A DNA stretch of 64,000 bases from assembly GCA_004347695.1 (NCBI GenBank), contig SLTK01000009.1:320328-384327 (forward strand). The letters are read 5' to 3'. Source of the stretch: Chloroflexota bacterium. GTDB taxonomy: Bacteria; Chloroflexota; Anaerolineae; Anaerolineales; Anaerolineaceae. Positions 55,556-64,000 of the stretch are shown in pieces. Position numbers and translations under genes: made by a program. Every line of letters begins with the position of its first letter. Within the stretch, counting starts at the first letter, position 1. The notes under the pieces are model-generated. The model searched no databases, had not been told where the DNA came from, and saw nothing but the letters and a program-made list of their open reading frames with translations.

Positions 55556-56989
55556 ATGAGGAACAAATTTTTTGCGATCATCGCAGTCCTATTGGTGGCT
55601 ACCTTCGTAATGGCCGCCTGTGTACCGGCTGCCACAACGACGCCTGAGCCCGTGGCAACGGAAGAAGTTCAGCCGCCAGCGGCTGAACCTACCAAGGCGG
55701 AAGCGCCTGCTGCGACCGAGGTGCCTGCTCCCGCCGATGAATGGGCTGATGTGGACCCGAGCGGCCAGCAGATTCTCTTCTGGCATCAGCACACCAAAGA
55801 CCGTGAGGCCGCGTTGTTGGAAATTGTGGACGAGTTCAACACAACCAATGAATGGGGTATCACGGTTACCGCTGAGTATCAAGGTTCATATGGAGACATC
55901 TTCACCAAGATGCTTCCCATCTTGAATACCCCGGATGTCCCCGACCTGGTAGTGGCTTACCAGAACCAGGCCGCAACCTATCAGCTTACCGAAGGGCTGC
56001 TTGACCTGAATTCGCTGGTCAATAGCCCAAAATGGGGTATTTCCGAGGAAGACCAGATGGACTTCTTCCCGGGCTTTTGGGCGCAGGATGTCTTCCCCAA
56101 TTTTGACAATGCCCGCCTGGCGCTGCCCCCCAACCGCTCCATGGAAGTCATGTATTACAACAGCGACTGGCTGAAGGAATTGGGCTACGACGCTCCCCCG
56201 GCTACTCCGGAAGAATTCAAGGAAATGGCCTGTAAAGCATCGACCACCCCGTTCTCAAAGGCGACTGTTGAAGGCAGCATCGGCTATGAGCTGTCGGTGG
56301 ATGCTTCCCGCTTCGCTTCCTGGACTTTTGCTTTCGGGGGTGATGTTTATGATTACGAGGGCAATGCCTTCACGTACAACAGCGATGCCGGTGTGGCTGC
56401 TATGACCTTCCTCAAAGACCTGTTTGACAGCGGCTGCGCCCGCCAGGTCACCGAAGCCTACGGCGATCAGACCGACTTTGGCAACGGCTCCCTGCTGTTC
56501 ACCGTCGGGTCAAGCTCCGGATTGCCATTCTACGCTCAGGCTGCCAGCGAAGGGGCTAATTTTGCCTGGTCGGTTGCGGCCATCCCTCATACCACTACTG
56601 AACCGGTCATGAATGTATATGGCGCTTCGGTCTCCGTTCCCAGGACCACCCCCGAACGCGAACTGGCTGCCTTCCTTTTCCTGAAGTACTACACGAGCGC
56701 CGATGTACAGGCTAAATGGGCGAAGGTTTCACAGTACTTCCCGGTTCGCGCCAGCGTTGCTGACAAGATGGCTGATTACTTTGCGTCCGATCCGGCCTAC
56801 AAGACGGCGTTTGATATGCTGGCTTACTCGCATTTCGAACCGCCTGTGCCCGGCTACGACTTTGTCCGCGATGAGATCGAGGCTACCATGGCTGCGATTG
56901 TGGACGGCGGCGATGTTGTCTCGCTGTTGGATGCGGTAAATATCAAAGCCAATGAGATTTTGGCCGACCAGTTGGCTCAGATCAAATAA
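55556..56989 (+). CDS. ABC transporter extracellular solute-binding lipoprotein (family 1)
   Basis: A 477-residue binding protein. The signal ends with lipobox MAAC, followed by a Pro/Glu/Ala/Thr-rich linker typical of surface-tethered lipoproteins. The mature domain has ILFWHQHTKDREAALLEIVD and YNSDWLKELGYDAPPATPEE, as in the sugar-binding SBP_bac_1 family, and FTVGSSSGLPFYAQAA in the second lobe. It delivers its ligand to the permease pair upstream. ATG at 55556 has GGAGG 6 bases upstream. A strong terminator follows, so the transport operon ends here. Confidence 0.92.
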   Translation: MRNKFFAIIAVLLVATFVMAACVPAATTTPEPVATEEVQPPAAEPTKAEAPAATEVPAPADEWADVDPSGQQILFWHQHTKDREAALLEIVDEFNTTNEWGITVTAEYQGSYGDIFTKMLPILNTPDVPDLVVAYQNQAATYQLTEGLLDLNSLVNSPKWGISEEDQMDFFPGFWAQDVFPNFDNARLALPPNRSMEVMYYNSDWLKELGYDAPPATPEEFKEMACKASTTPFSKATVEGSIGYELSVDASRFASWTFAFGGDVYDYEGNAFTYNSDAGVAAMTFLKDLFDSGCARQVTEAYGDQTDFGNGSLLFTVGSSSGLPFYAQAASEGANFAWSVAAIPHTTTEPVMNVYGASVSVPRTTPERELAAFLFLKYYTSADVQAKWAKVSQYFPVRASVADKMADYFASDPAYKTAFDMLAYSHFEPPVPGYDFVRDEIEATMAAIVDGGDVVSLLDAVNIKANEILADQLAQIK

Positions 56990-57006
56990 AGCCTGAACGG
57001 TTTTCG

Positions 57007-57038
57007 AATAGCAGGCCGGCTCACCGGCCTGCTATTTT
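57007..57038 (+). terminator. Rho-independent terminator
   Basis: AATAGCAGGCCGG pairs perfectly with CCGGCCTGCTATT around the loop CTCA, followed by TT. It ends the carbohydrate ABC operon. Confidence 0.88.
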
Positions 57039-57073
57039 AAGATTTTCGCCGAAATTTTTAAGGTTCTCCAAAC

Positions 57074-57102
57074 TTTACATGTTTTAGAAAAGCGAGTATA
57101 GT
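57074..57102 (+). promoter_or_regulatory. Sigma70-type promoter of phnD
   Basis: TTTACA at 57074-57079 and TATAGT at 57097-57102 are 17 bases apart, giving a leader of about 50 bases before the phnD ATG. It makes the phosphonate-type genes a separate transcription unit. Confidence 0.65.
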
Positions 57103-57159
57103 AAATTATCAAGCCTGTCAAAGACAGGATTTCCCAATCATCCATAAGGAGAAGAATAG

Positions 57160-58281
57160 ATGCACATTACTCGCCGTAGTTTGTATGTTTTGCTCTCCCT
57201 GCTGTTGTTGGCGTCGTTCGTATTGACTGCCTGCCAGCCGGCCGCGACGCCTACAGTAGCCCCTACTGATGAGCCCGCCCCCGTTCTTATTCCCACCAAA
57301 GCTCCTGAACCGACCGCTGTTCCGGAACCTGCCATTGGCAGCCCGGAACACCCGATCAAAGTCTTGTTCGTCCCGTCAGTTGATGCAAATGTAATCGTCA
57401 CCGGCGGTGAATTGCTTGCTGCTGCCTTGAATGAGGCTACGGGTCTGACCTTCGAAGTTAGCGTTCCTACCTCCTATGCAGCTACGATCGAAGAGATGTG
57501 CGCTTCCCCGGCTGACACTATGGGCTTCATCCCCGCCCTTGGCTATGTCTTCGCCAATGAGCTGTGCGGTGTGGACGTTGCTTTCAAAGCGGTCCGCCGC
57601 GGCTGGGATGTGTACTGGGCTCAATTCCTGGTTGCACGCGACAGTGATATCCAATCAATCGAGGATTTGGCTGGCAAGAAATGGGGCTATACCGATGCCG
57701 GTTCTACCTCTGGCTATATGTTCCCCCTGGCCATGCTCAAAGAAGCCGGTATTGAACCCAGCGAATCAATTGCGACTGGCGGCCATCCGCAGGCAGTAAA
57801 AGCCGTCTATAACGGCGAAGTTGACTTTGCGACCACCTTCTACAGCCCCTACGCTGTTCCAGAAGGCGTTGCTAAATGGGAAAAGGGCGATGCCCCCGAC
57901 ATGCCCGATGAGGTCATCGAGAGCTGCAAGCTGAGTGATGACGGTAAGAACATCGTTTGTGACGGATACGTACTGCTGGATGCTCGCAATAACATCCGCG
58001 AGGAAGCACCGGATGTGGTTCAGAAAGTTCGCATCCTGACACTGTCCCCCGACATCCCGAATGACACCCTGTCCTTTGGCCCGGATTTCCCGGCTGAGAC
58101 ACGCACCGCCATCGAAGCGGCTCTGGCTGCTTTCGCCGAAACCGATGGCTGGAAAGAATCCATCGGATCTGAGGATTTCTACGGCTGGTCTGGCCTTAGC
58201 GCCGCATTGGACGCCGACTATGACTTCGTTCGCCAGATGGTTGAGGCGAACGGTATCACCTTCGAAAGCCTCGGTCAATAA
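57160..58281 (+). CDS. phnD: Phosphonate-type ABC transporter binding lipoprotein (PhnD-like)
   Basis: A 373-residue lipoprotein: lipobox VLTAC, a short Pro/Thr/Glu linker, then a PhnD-type domain with IKVLFVPSVDANVIVTGGE, KKWGYTDAGSTSGYMFPLAM and the DFATTFYSPY segment. The family binds phosphonates, phosphite or phosphate esters with hypophosphite relatives; the ligand is not decided. ATG at 57160 has AAGGAG upstream. It has its own promoter and is followed by a hairpin before phnC, which may lower expression of the membrane parts relative to the binding protein. Confidence 0.88.
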   Translation: MHITRRSLYVLLSLLLLASFVLTACQPAATPTVAPTDEPAPVLIPTKAPEPTAVPEPAIGSPEHPIKVLFVPSVDANVIVTGGELLAAALNEATGLTFEVSVPTSYAATIEEMCASPADTMGFIPALGYVFANELCGVDVAFKAVRRGWDVYWAQFLVARDSDIQSIEDLAGKKWGYTDAGSTSGYMFPLAMLKEAGIEPSESIATGGHPQAVKAVYNGEVDFATTFYSPYAVPEGVAKWEKGDAPDMPDEVIESCKLSDDGKNIVCDGYVLLDARNNIREEAPDVVQKVRILTLSPDIPNDTLSFGPDFPAETRTAIEAALAAFAETDGWKESIGSEDFYGWSGLSAALDADYDFVRQMVEANGITFESLGQ

Positions 58282-58297
58282 TCCATGTAGTGCCTTT

Positions 58298-58336
58298 CAA
58301 ATAACGGGCAGAGCTTATTCTGCCCGTTATTTGTTT
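58298..58336 (+). terminator. Hairpin between phnD and phnC, likely partial terminator
   Basis: CAAATAACGGGCAGA pairs perfectly with TCTGCCCGTTATTTG around the loop GCTTAT, then TTT. The location inside the operon suggests attenuation or 3'-end protection of phnD mRNA. Confidence 0.75.
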
Positions 58337-58390
58337 AAGAAATTGTAGGGTAAAATAGCGTATAAATTTCTCAATTCGAAGGACAACTTC

Positions 58391-59143
58391 ATGCTAAAAG
58401 TTCAGAACCTAACCAAGCAATATGAGGGCGGTGTACAGGCATTGAGGGACGTCAGCTTTGAGGTCCCAAAAGGTCAATTTTTAGCTGTAATTGGTTTGAG
58501 CGGCTCGGGCAAATCAACGCTTCTCCGCTGCATCAATCGTCTGGTCGAGCCGACTGGCGGGAAAATCTTCTGGAATGATGTTGATGTAACTGCGGCTTCA
58601 GAAGAAGATATGCGATTTATCCGCCGAAAAATCGGCATGGTATTCCAACATTTCAATCTCGTTGCTCGTTCCAGCGTTTTGACGAATGTCCTGGCCGGCA
58701 GACTGGGGTATGTCAATCCGTTCTGGAGCCTGATTAATAAATTTCCCAAAAGTGACTATGACAAGGCAATGCACGAACTAGGCAGGGTTAGTATTGCAGA
58801 TAAAGCCCAATATCGCGCCGATGAACTCAGCGGTGGTCAGCAGCAGCGGGTGGGCATTGCCCGCGCGATGATGCAAGATCCTGAAATGATCCTTGCAGAT
58901 GAGCCGGTTGCCAGCCTCGACCCAGTGTTGGCGCACAGTATTATGGCCTACCTGGAGCAAATTAATCAAGAGGAGGGGGTGACGGTGCTGTGCAGTTTGC
59001 ATTTCCTGGACCTGGTGCACCGCTATGCCGACCGGGTAATCGCCCTGAACGAGGGTCGCCTTGTGTTCGATGGCCTTCCGCAGGAGATCGATGATCAGAA
59101 ATTTAAAGACATTTACGGCCGCGACGCTGAGCGGGTAGGGTGA
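58391..59143 (+). CDS. phnC: Phosphonate-type ABC transporter ATPase (PhnC-like)
   Basis: A 250-residue ATPase with Walker A GLSGSGKST (35-43), Q-loop in FQHFNLV, signature LSGGQQQR (146-153), Walker B MILADEPVASLDP and the H-loop in CSLHFLDL. The segment VARSSVLTNVLAGRLGY is typical of PhnC. It powers import by the PhnE protein. ATG at 58391 has AAGGA upstream. The stop overlaps the phnE start by GTGA. Confidence 0.94.
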   Translation: MLKVQNLTKQYEGGVQALRDVSFEVPKGQFLAVIGLSGSGKSTLLRCINRLVEPTGGKIFWNDVDVTAASEEDMRFIRRKIGMVFQHFNLVARSSVLTNVLAGRLGYVNPFWSLINKFPKSDYDKAMHELGRVSIADKAQYRADELSGGQQQRVGIARAMMQDPEMILADEPVASLDPVLAHSIMAYLEQINQEEGVTVLCSLHFLDLVHRYADRVIALNEGRLVFDGLPQEIDDQKFKDIYGRDAERVG

Positions 59144-60966
59144 GTGACACCATGAAAAATCTAAAACCAATTCTACGTTCGCTGGGTATTGGGCTGGCGG
59201 TTATTGCCGTGATTATCATTTATGCCTTTGGCTTTCAGGTTACCAAGGTGAACCTGGATGAAACGCGTAACCCGCGCCGGCAGCAGCAATTGACGCGCAT
59301 CCTGCGCGCGCTGGCCAAGCCCGATCTGTTAACATATGAAAAAGAGGAAGTCATTGTCACTCAGCAATTCATGGTGCCGTGTCCGGACGGAGGCTTTACT
59401 ACCCCGGATGTAGATCGGTCAGGCCCATATATCACCATTGAACCTGCTTGCGCTGATCCGCGGTCAATGGTCACGGTAAAGGGGTTCAATTTCCAACCTA
59501 ATTCATCCGGACCAATCGCTTTTATCCCGACATCGCAGGTGAATCTGGGAGTCGGAGACTTTGAAGCGGACGCGAATGGGGAATTTACAACCGAAATACG
59601 GATACCGGCGCGCCCGGATTCTGCTGTGCAGACCATCCGCACCATAACCAGAACCAATGTTGGCGCTCCAAAGATTTCTAAAACGGCGGTGGATACCTGG
59701 GACAAAATTGTCGAAACTGTGTTTCTGGCGTTGTTGGCAACGACACTGGGCACCTTATTCGCCATACCGCTTTCATTCATCGCTGCCAAGAACCTGATGA
59801 AGGATGTAAAGAGCCCCTTGATTTCGATTGCGCTCAACTTGCTTCTTATTCCATTGGGTATCTTCGTAGGAATCCAACTGTCAAATTACGGCAGCCAGAT
59901 CGCGGATCTGATTTCGCGCAGCGTGGTTGGGAATATTGCCGGTTTGGTGATTGCGCCGGCGATTGCAGTCCCACTGGTGCGCTGGGCGTTGCCGCAGGCC
60001 GAACTTACCAGACCGTCCCCTAAAACCCGCATCCTGCGCACGCTGGGCTTGATCGTTTCCGTGCTTATCGGGATATTAGGGCTGCAATTCCTGGCAAAAA
60101 TTGTTATCCAGTTAGGCGATTTTCTGGCTCCGAAACTGGGTTCCTTTACCTTTTTGGGAACCTTTATCTCTGACATGGGTGACATCCTGGGTATGTCAAT
60201 TGTGGTGATTACCGCGGCTTTGGCTGCCGGGATATTCTCATCCATCGGAGATCGGACAGGGAAGCTCATCACTTCGCATGTAAATAAACCGGCAGCAAAA
60301 GCCCTTAGTATGCTGCTTTCGATGTTGGCTGGGGCTTTGTTAGCTGTTTTGGTTATGCAAAGCTTAAACTGGTTTTACGAATTCGATAATCTGGCCGTTA
60401 CGATCTATTGGCCTGCTGTTATTGGCGGCGCAATTGGGTTGGTTACCTCGGTGCGAATGGCTCCGAAGGATGATTTGCCGGTTGGAATCGTACTGTATTA
60501 CATCGCACGCACGGTTTTCAATGCCCTGCGGTCGATCGAGGCGTTGGTGTGGGTAATTGTCTTTGTTGTCTGGGTCGGTATCGGGCCGTTCGCAGGGGTT
60601 TTGGCGCTTTCGCTGCATACTATTGCCGCGTTAGCCAAGCTCTATTCCGAACAGGTCGAAAGCATTCTGCCTGGTCCGATGGAGGCTGTTACTGCGACAG
60701 GCGCGAACCGGCTGCAATCCATCGTTTACGCTGTAGTCCCACAGATCATTCCGCCGTACATTTCCTTCACCATGTACCGCTGGGATATCAACGTCCGCAT
60801 GTCCACCATCATCGGTTTTGCAGGCGGCGGCGGAATTGGTTTCCTGCTTTACCAGAACATCAACCTGCTTAACTATCGCGGCGCCAGCTTGCAAATGCTG
60901 GCCATTGCTCTGGTGGTTGCCTCGATGGACTACCTGAGTTCGCGACTGCGCGAAAAGGCCATATAA
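59140..60966 (+). CDS. phnE: Phosphonate-type ABC permease (PhnE-like), greatly enlarged
   Basis: A 608-residue permease, over twice the usual PhnE length. After helix 1 (about 12-32) comes an extracytoplasmic beta-rich domain (about 75-175, with VTVKGFNFQPN, Ig/IPT-like). The PhnE core starts at 186 (VETVFLALLATTLGTLFAIP), is interrupted after AAKNL (217) by about 230 residues holding several extra helices, and resumes at 453 with ARTVFNALRSIEALVWVIVF, the EAA loop EAVTATGANRLQSIVYAVVP and YRWDINVRMSTIIGF. GTG at 59140 overlaps phnC; ATG at 59152 is an alternative. Confidence 0.88.
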   Translation: MSDTMKNLKPILRSLGIGLAVIAVIIIYAFGFQVTKVNLDETRNPRRQQQLTRILRALAKPDLLTYEKEEVIVTQQFMVPCPDGGFTTPDVDRSGPYITIEPACADPRSMVTVKGFNFQPNSSGPIAFIPTSQVNLGVGDFEADANGEFTTEIRIPARPDSAVQTIRTITRTNVGAPKISKTAVDTWDKIVETVFLALLATTLGTLFAIPLSFIAAKNLMKDVKSPLISIALNLLLIPLGIFVGIQLSNYGSQIADLISRSVVGNIAGLVIAPAIAVPLVRWALPQAELTRPSPKTRILRTLGLIVSVLIGILGLQFLAKIVIQLGDFLAPKLGSFTFLGTFISDMGDILGMSIVVITAALAAGIFSSIGDRTGKLITSHVNKPAAKALSMLLSMLAGALLAVLVMQSLNWFYEFDNLAVTIYWPAVIGGAIGLVTSVRMAPKDDLPVGIVLYYIARTVFNALRSIEALVWVIVFVVWVGIGPFAGVLALSLHTIAALAKLYSEQVESILPGPMEAVTATGANRLQSIVYAVVPQIIPPYISFTMYRWDINVRMSTIIGFAGGGGIGFLLYQNINLLNYRGASLQMLAIALVVASMDYLSSRLREKAI

Positions 60967-61030
60967 AGTGTGCAAAAAGTTCCTGCCTGTTTGACGAATT
61001 TGTTGCAGGATTAATGTACCTCTCACCTAA

Positions 61031-61067
61031 CCTCTCCCCGTCGATAAGAAAATGGGGAGAGGAACTT
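61031..61067 (+). terminator. Rho-independent terminator after phnE
   Basis: CCTCTCCCC (61031-61039) pairs with GGGGAGAGG (61054-61062), followed by AACTTTTT. The loop is 14 bases. The rest of the gap 60967-61158 shows nothing further. Confidence 0.6.
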
Positions 61068-61158
61068 TTTCCTTGGCGGGAAAGCAGGCGCTGGGAACCA
61101 ACAGGAAAGAACGTTAAGGGCGCCGTTCCCTACCTATTGCGATTTATGTGGGCAATTT

Positions 61159-62670
61159 TTATGCCGGCTGGCTGATGGGTTGATGGATAGTCCGGGTTAC
61201 TGCCTTTGCGCTGATCTTTTGGAAATGGTAGCCGTAAATCGTCATGGTGATCGCCAGTGCGAATTTTTTCGGGTAATGGGTTAGTGTCCAAAAGAAAAGG
61301 TTCCAGTAGTATTTACGCGACGGGCCGAGTATGCCAATCCGCCAGATGGATCGGAAAAACGCCTGAACCTCGTTGATGTGCAGGTTTACCGGTGATTTTA
61401 CCGGCTGGTAATGGGTTAAAAAGGTCTTGACCCGCTCATAGAACATCTTGGATGAATAGATGGATTGAATCACATTGCGGTAACCGCGCTGCAAGATGTC
61501 AACATCGAGGCGTGGCACGATATTCGAGGTACCGTCGGTGTTATCGCCGCTCATTTCACGGATCAATCGCCCTTCCTGCTCCATGCGGTTGTACAGCCGG
61601 GTACCAAATGGCGCCTGGAGTAAACCGACCATGGCGGTGACGATTCCGGATTGTTGGATGAAATCGATCTGGCGCTGGAAAGTACCGGGATTGTCATTAT
61701 CAAACCCGACGATGAATCCTGCCATCACCTGTAAGCCGGCTTTCTGCATTCTATGTACGCTATCGAGCAGGTTACGGTGTTGATTTTGCTTTTTATTACA
61801 TTCATTGAGAGATGCTTCTTCAGGGGTCTCAATGCCAATGAAGACGGAAATAAAGCCGGCCTTGACGAGCAAGTCCATTAATTCCGGGTCATCGGATAAA
61901 TTGATCGAAGCCTCGGTGATAAATTGACATCCGGTTTTACCCTGGCGCCATTCGATCAGCGCGGGCAGAATTTCCTGCTTGAGCACCTTCTTATTGCCAA
62001 TAAAGTTGTCATCGACCATGAAAATATTGCGGCGCCAACCCAACTGATAGAGCGCATCCAGCTCGGCGATCAACTGCACAGCAGTCTTGGTACGCGGGCG
62101 ATGCCCCAACAATGCTGTGACATTGCAGAAGTCGCAGTCGTAAGGGCAACCGCGCGAAAATTGGATTGCCATGGATTCGTACGCGGAGAACTTCAAAAGG
62201 CTCCAATCAGGGAGCGGTGTGGTTTGCATGTCAGCATACTCAGCGGTGGCATAAACTCTTTTTGCCTGCCCGTTGGCGTAATCTGCCAGAAAAGGCGGCA
62301 GAGTTATTTCGCCTTCGTTCAGTACAAAATAATCGATATCGTCGAACTGGTCATATTCACCGGTGAATAAGGGTCCGCCGGCTACAATGGTTTTTCCGCT
62401 GCCTTTGCAGCGGTGCACCACATCGACGACGGAGGCTCGCTGGACACTCATTGCGCTGATAAACACCAGGTCAGCCCAATCGATGTCGCTTTGTCTGAGT
62501 GCCTGGATATTCAGGTCCACCAACCTTTTATTCCAATTCTTCGGCAACATCGCTGCGATCGTTACCAGACCAAGCGGTGGAACCGAAGCCTTTTTAGAGA
62601 TAAATTCGATAGCGTGCTTGAAGCTCCAGAAGGTTTCTGGAAATTTTGGGTAGAGCATTAGAATATTCAT
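61159..62670 (-). CDS. B12-binding-domain radical SAM protein (DUF4070 type)
   Basis: A 503-residue protein. Residues about 1-130 form a Rossmann-like B12-binding domain (LGLVTIAAMLP, TIVAGGPLFTGEYD), although the DxHxxG cobalamin loop is not evident. The radical SAM core has CxxxCxxC at Cys175, 179 and 182 in SRGCPYDCDFC, and NDNPGT- and FIGIETPEEASL-type segments. The C-terminal part matches the DUF4070 extension seen in HpnP-like and related methylases. A C-methylation or ring-forming reaction on a lipid or other product is possible, but the substrate is unknown. ATG at 62670. Divergent from the histidine kinase. Confidence 0.88.
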   Translation of the reverse strand: MNILMLYPKFPETFWSFKHAIEFISKKASVPPLGLVTIAAMLPKNWNKRLVDLNIQALRQSDIDWADLVFISAMSVQRASVVDVVHRCKGSGKTIVAGGPLFTGEYDQFDDIDYFVLNEGEITLPPFLADYANGQAKRVYATAEYADMQTTPLPDWSLLKFSAYESMAIQFSRGCPYDCDFCNVTALLGHRPRTKTAVQLIAELDALYQLGWRRNIFMVDDNFIGNKKVLKQEILPALIEWRQGKTGCQFITEASINLSDDPELMDLLVKAGFISVFIGIETPEEASLNECNKKQNQHRNLLDSVHRMQKAGLQVMAGFIVGFDNDNPGTFQRQIDFIQQSGIVTAMVGLLQAPFGTRLYNRMEQEGRLIREMSGDNTDGTSNIVPRLDVDILQRGYRNVIQSIYSSKMFYERVKTFLTHYQPVKSPVNLHINEVQAFFRSIWRIGILGPSRKYYWNLFFWTLTHYPKKFALAITMTIYGYHFQKISAKAVTRTIHQPISQPA

Positions 62671-62842
62671 AGTCCCATCCCGGTAATTTGATAGTTTATT
62701 GCCCCTATAAAACTTAAGCCCGGCAAGGTCCGCTGAGTAGTGATCTGGGTCACAGGTGTAGTCCCATTCATGCTTTGCAGGTCATAAGAATAAATAGGAC
62801 TTGCAGCCGGTTTACCTTGCTTAATCGAAGGCACCCGGGTGC

Positions 62843-62848
62843 TATAAT
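62843..62848 (+). promoter_or_regulatory. Perfect -10 box close to the kinase start
   Basis: TATAAT lies 7 bases before the ATG at 62856, so transcription from it would start at or next to the start codon, giving a leaderless mRNA. No good -35 box is seen at 16-18 bases. Confidence 0.4.
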
Positions 62849-62855
62849 TAATCCT

Positions 62856-64000
62856 ATGAACCGTACCAACCCATCGATAATTCGGACAGGTGGAGATGCA
62901 GACCTGGCTTTTGCTGTCGTTGTGTTGGCATCCTATTTTGCGACTTTCAGCTCGCTGCAGGAGGCCGCGCCACTCAAAATCGTCATTCTGATTGGCCTGG
63001 GAACGGCCTATTTGGCGATTGGGATATACGGTTACGCCTTTTGCGCGAGGAGTAAATCGGTTCTGCTCTCTTTGCTGTATTTTGCTGTCCAAATCATCGT
63101 GGGCGGGTTGATCGTCTTTCTGGGCAAAGGCGCTGGTTTTAACGCACTGGTGCTCATGCCGCTGGCGGGACATGCGGTGGTGCTCCTGCCGCGCCGTACA
63201 GGATATATTTCCCACATTGTAATCATGCTGGCTTATGTGGCAGCCGTGTATGCCTACAGCGGTTCTGTGGAAGTGGTATGGCAGGGTTTGCCCATTTTTA
63301 CGGCCGGTGTGGTGTTTATTGTTGTGTTTACCCAGATGGCTTTGAACGAAGAAGCCTCGCGTCGGGAAGTGGAGCGTCTGTTGAGTGAACTGACGGAGGC
63401 TAACCAAAGGCTGCGGGAGTATGCCTTGCAAGCAGAGGATCTGGCAACCGCGAAGGAGCGTAACCGTCTGGCTCGCGAGATCCATGACGGATTAGGCCAT
63501 TATTTGACGACCATCCACATGCAAATTCAAGCCGCATCTGCGGTTTCAGCCAATGATCAGAAACGAGCCAAAACAATCCTTACCAAAGCTCAAAGCTTAA
63601 CCCAGGAGGCTCTGGCGGATGTACGTCATTCCGTGGCTGCGCTACGGTCGCCCGTAGAAGGACATAAACCTTTGGCAGAAATGATCCGCGGCTTGCTGGA
63701 AGGCGCCAGGAACGCCGGAATAGAGCCGGAGTTGATCATTAGCGGGGAAGAACGTAACCTCAACCCACAGACACGCTGGACCCTCTACCGGGCAGCCCAG
63801 GAGGGTATTAGCAATGCCTGCATCCATGCGAAGGCTTCGCGCCTGTGGATTACCCTGGATTATTCCCAGACTGATTGCGTTATATTGGATGTGGAGGACA
63901 ACGGCATTGGTCCGGGCGACTACAAGGAGGGTTTTGGCCTGCTCGGTTTGAAGGAACGGGTAAGCAGTGTTGGTGGGATGGTGGAAATTGGACCATCCAA
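62856..64000 (+). CDS. Membrane histidine kinase, DesK/LiaS-type (cut by the window end)
   Basis: About 381 codons are present, continuing past the edge. The N-terminal half has five to six hydrophobic helices (about 15-165), then a coiled coil. The HisKA_3 domain has phosphoacceptor His210 in AREIHDGLGHYLTTIHMQIQ, and the HATPase domain has AAQEGISNACIHAKASRL (N-box) and DVEDNGIGPG, then GFGLLGLKERV. It should sense a membrane or envelope condition and act on a NarL/FixJ regulator, expected just downstream. ATG at 62856 is the first start after a TATAAT. An opposite-strand frame covers it but is a shadow. Confidence 0.9.
   Translation, partial: MNRTNPSIIRTGGDADLAFAVVVLASYFATFSSLQEAAPLKIVILIGLGTAYLAIGIYGYAFCARSKSVLLSLLYFAVQIIVGGLIVFLGKGAGFNALVLMPLAGHAVVLLPRRTGYISHIVIMLAYVAAVYAYSGSVEVVWQGLPIFTAGVVFIVVFTQMALNEEASRREVERLLSELTEANQRLREYALQAEDLATAKERNRLAREIHDGLGHYLTTIHMQIQAASAVSANDQKRAKTILTKAQSLTQEALADVRHSVAALRSPVEGHKPLAEMIRGLLEGARNAGIEPELIISGEERNLNPQTRWTLYRAAQEGISNACIHAKASRLWITLDYSQTDCVILDVEDNGIGPGDYKEGFGLLGLKERVSSVGGMVEIGPS

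Noticed and set aside
62667..63485. Long minus-strand frame of 272 codons
   Set aside because: It lies wholly opposite the membrane histidine kinase, is rich in His/Gln/Arg without any family motif, and has no ribosome site.

Overview
The window reads as chromosomal DNA of a Chloroflexota bacterium, most likely an Anaerolineae lineage. This is inferred from gene content (many GT-C membrane glycosyltransferases, beta-propeller fusions, MurA with Asp at the active-site Cys position, a split-signature PPi-type phosphofructokinase) and from moderate GC; no 16S or other decisive marker is present. It is densely coded on both strands. I see no prophage, transposase gene or CRISPR array. The only mobile-looking DNA is a small MITE-like element and two noncoding repeat patches.

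Layout. 1-299: start of a DUF362 protein on the minus strand. 555-6835: a plus-strand signalling operon: Ser/Thr kinase with PQQ-type propeller, PP2C phosphatase, J-domain/VWA fusion, zinc-ribbon/FHA protein, a 79-residue unknown and an OmpR-type regulator, followed by a thioredoxin. 6945-7063: MITE-like hairpin element. 7085-14364: murA, an alpha/beta hydrolase, a thioredoxin-like DUF255 protein, a SulP transporter and a GNAT-like protein. 14467-25759: seven large polytopic membrane proteins of GT-C type with a nitrilase-family enzyme among them. 25842-28738: soluble histidine kinase, phosphofructokinase and a Nudix hydrolase. 28717-34752: minus-strand block with rsmD, a URO-D family protein, a ChlI-like AAA+ ATPase, GtrA, a UDP-xylose-synthase-like SDR and a DUF348/G5/propeller lipoprotein.

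34821-46710 is mostly housekeeping: scpB, a 23S-type pseudouridine synthase, plsX, tRNA-Leu(GAG) with its own promoter and terminator, a polyprenyl synthase, tatD, a phosphohexomutase, then cysteine desulfurase - mnmA - small membrane protein - trmI - Nudix, and ribosomal protein L25. 47125-51311 is a tightly overlapping minus-strand operon in the order glpK, GlpA-type flavoprotein, then sdhB, sdhC and sdhD-like genes, with no sdhA. 51471-60966 holds a secreted nuclease-like lipoprotein, a carbohydrate-type ABC importer without its ATPase, and a phosphonate-type PhnD-PhnC-PhnE importer with an unusually large PhnE. 61159-64000: a B12-binding radical SAM protein and a divergent, truncated membrane histidine kinase.

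The strongest candidate for something undescribed is the glpK-glpA-sdhBCD operon. Its gene order and stop/start overlaps suggest a glycerol-3-phosphate:quinone oxidoreductase built from a GlpA flavoprotein on a Complex II iron-sulfur and cytochrome b base. Secondary candidates are the kinase/phosphatase/J-VWA/FHA signalling module, the enlarged PhnE and MalF-type permeases, and the GT-C gene array.
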